A model generated the notes under the pieces. The model was not told the DNA's origin. It made no database searches and saw nothing but the letters and a program-made list of their open reading frames with translations. Shown piece after piece: positions 62,122 through 64,000 of a DNA stretch of 64,000 nt. Made by a program: the position numbers and the translations under genes. Each line of letters starts with the position of its first letter. Positions within the stretch are counted from its first letter, which is position 1. This DNA is from Inia geoffrensis (lineage: Eukaryota > Chordata > Mammalia > Artiodactyla > Iniidae): contig CM070904.1 in NCBI GenBank assembly GCA_036417435.1, forward strand, positions 44,957,908 to 45,021,907, in the 5' to 3' direction.

Positions 62122-62330
62122 CAGTGTTTCTCACATGCACTATTGATATTTGGGACCAGATAATTTTTTTGCTGTTGCGGTTGCCCTTCATACTATAGGA
62201 TGTTCAGCAGTATCTCTGGCCTCCATTCACTAGACTCCAATTGTATCTCCCAGGATATGATAACCAAAAATACCTCCAGACATTGCTTAATATCCTCTGG
62301 GTGGCAATATCACCTAGTTGACAACCGTGG
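62122..62330 (-). mobile_element. MER5A-like hAT MITE (reverse)
   Basis: Reverse MER5A order: CAGTGTTTCTCACAT, GGATGTTCAGCAGTATCTCT, CTCCAGACATTGC, TAGTTGACAACCGTGG. The perfect 8-bp duplication GTTTAAAC lies at 62114-62121 and 62331-62338. Confidence 0.92.
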
Positions 62331-62367
62331 GTTTAAACAGCTATATCTGGGTGCAAATACATTCATT

Positions 62368-62450
62368 AGTAAAAGGAGAAAGGGAGAAAGAGAAGAGAGG
62401 AAAGGGGTGGGTCGATGGGGTGGGGATTGAGAGAGAACAGAGAGAGAAAA
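62368..62450 (+). repeat. Purine-rich (GA/GGGG) tract
   Basis: A long, nearly uninterrupted A/G run with GGGGTGGG-type clusters lies on the plus strand. It is low-complexity sequence. Confidence 0.85.
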
Positions 62451-62589
62451 TTCCTAACCACGGGTGCACACTGCACACTTTCTACTGTTTTCATTTTTAT
62501 CAGTTCTTGCCTAACACACACTTATTAAGTTCTGATAGCCACGTTAATAGTGAGTTTGAACAAATATTCTAGAGTAGAGCTAAGAATGA

Positions 62590-62760
62590 AATCCCAGTTC
62601 CCAGGGTATGCCAGCTTTGTAAATCTCTGATTTCAGGAAAGATATAAACCTTGCTAATCCACAATTTCCTCATTTGTATGCAGATTATAGTAGTACTGGT
62701 ACATAGAATTCTGTGGTTATAATATGAATCCATCTAAAGTACATAGTTAGATGCAGAGTA
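62590..62760 (+). mobile_element. Possible degenerate MIR
   Basis: CACAATTTCCTCATTTGTAT followed by TATAGTAGTACTGGTACATA resembles the MIR core. The match is weak. Confidence 0.4.
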
Positions 62761-64000
62761 AACTCAAAACTGTTTCTTATATATATCTCATCATCACCTA
62801 AATCATCACTAATGAATCAGAATCCTATTTGTAAAAATGAAAAGGTTATATTTTAAAATAAATGTATATAATTAGGGAGAACATGAAATGATTAAATATT
62901 AATGTTTCAAAATATAACAAAGAATAAAAATACTTTAAGAGACCCATAACATTAATTTACAGTTTTAAGAGTATTGATTCACATAAGTAAATGTTCATTT
63001 ACTTTGAACTGACTTAGTAGAGGGGAGTGTGAAACCTTAACTGGGTCTACTTTTTAAAACATAATTTTCATGGCTGAAATAGGTATTTTTCTTGTATTAT
63101 AAAGTATTTTTTATTAACTCCAAGGACTCAGCCCTCAGAACTCTTTAAGCAGTGATGGTAATGGTCCAGGTTAAAAGTACTAAAGTGTTTATAAACTATT
63201 CCATATTCCAACAAAACATGTTTCTACTAATAGATAGCAGTTTAAAATTGCTTTAACACAACTGTCTACTTGGCCCCTGCAATCCATGCAAATGAATTTC
63301 TAAACTAAAATAATCTAAATATTCTCCAGCAAGAACTTACACTTGTAGAACATGCCCTGAGTGTGTGCATATATGAAACATTAACCCATCTGTGCATTTC
63401 TTAAACAGAATACAATCTGTAAACTTTAAATTTAAGCAGTTTGTATAGATACAGTGATTTAAGTTTATACTCTTAGTGAGCCAGCAGCATCATTTTAGAG
63501 ACTCAACATTGAAAAATATTATTTTTACCTGGAGCAGAGATAGATTATTTAAATTCCAAAATAATCCACATTAATAATTATAACCTACCTAAGCTTTTAT
63601 ATAGATACCAATATACAAATTAATTATTTCAGAACATAGATGTTGAATGCCTACCACATGTCAGGACTCTAGGCGTTTGAGGTAATTCATTAAACAATAA
63701 CAACAAAAAATGTCCTTGTGGATTCACCTGCGTAATTATACCTGTTGGGTGAGTTAGCTATTGTATTTTCTTCATAGAAGGAAGTGTAAACTATTAAAAA
63801 AAAAAAAAAAAGAGTCGTCACAAAGAGAGGTCTTCTTTTATACGAAAACATGTACTTGAGATCTTCAATTATCTCCTACACTTTTATAATATGCCTGATT
63901 AAAAAATATATACTTAATTATCCATCTATCTTCTATCACAGGAAAATTTTATCCTAGAGTATTTTGCCAGTATTAGTTTTGAAACCACAACTCAGTAAAT
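62761..64000. other. Unique AT-rich DNA with a possible ancient-repeat fragment
   Basis: No gene is seen. TTGAATGCCTACCACATGTC at about 63641-63660 resembles the head of an old mammalian repeat. An A run lies at 63796-63811. Confidence 0.4.

Overview
The window is mammalian nuclear DNA, almost certainly from a cetacean (whale or dolphin). The strongest evidence is the SINE content. At least five copies of the roughly 210-bp tRNA-derived CHR SINE, recognisable by a GGCTTCCCTGGTGGCGCAGT head and a CGGTCCGGGAAGATCCCACA core, lie here, with three longer relatives. Most copies keep clean target-site duplications and A tails. The L1 3' ends are of the cetartiodactyl type. The DNA is AT-rich. I found no operon-like layout, no bacterial or viral gene, no RNA gene and no confident protein-coding exon. 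The longest open frames are remnants of L1 ORF2, antisense shadows of L1, or frames through SINEs. The window is best read as gene-desert or deep intronic sequence.

Layout. 0-15.5 kb: mostly unique AT-rich DNA with one minus-strand CHR SINE (1.1 kb), an L2 remnant (8.9-9.2 kb) and a 5'-truncated minus-strand L1 (11.4-12.0 kb). 15.5-22.6 kb: a degenerate plus-strand L1 carrying a minus-strand L1 and a CHR SINE inside it, a second L1 3' segment, and a 49-bp L1 stub. 22.6-31 kb: unique DNA with short L1, L2 and MIR remnants, several small tandem duplications, a CA/TA hairpin, and one cysteine-rich frame that weakly resembles a C8 domain (29.6 kb). 31-41 kb: CHR SINEs, MIRs, two MaLR-type solo LTRs and a Tigger MITE. 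41-54 kb: four L1 fragments, one beside a 41-bp palindrome and one hosting a CHR SINE. 54-64 kb: unique DNA, a cluster of CHR SINEs and hAT elements (58-61 kb), and a MER5A-like element (62.1 kb).

No genes act together here. The biology is the history of L1-driven retrotransposition: L1 enzymes copied both the L1s and the SINEs, and nesting gives a relative order of events. Family names come from recalled consensus sequences and have not been checked by a database search.
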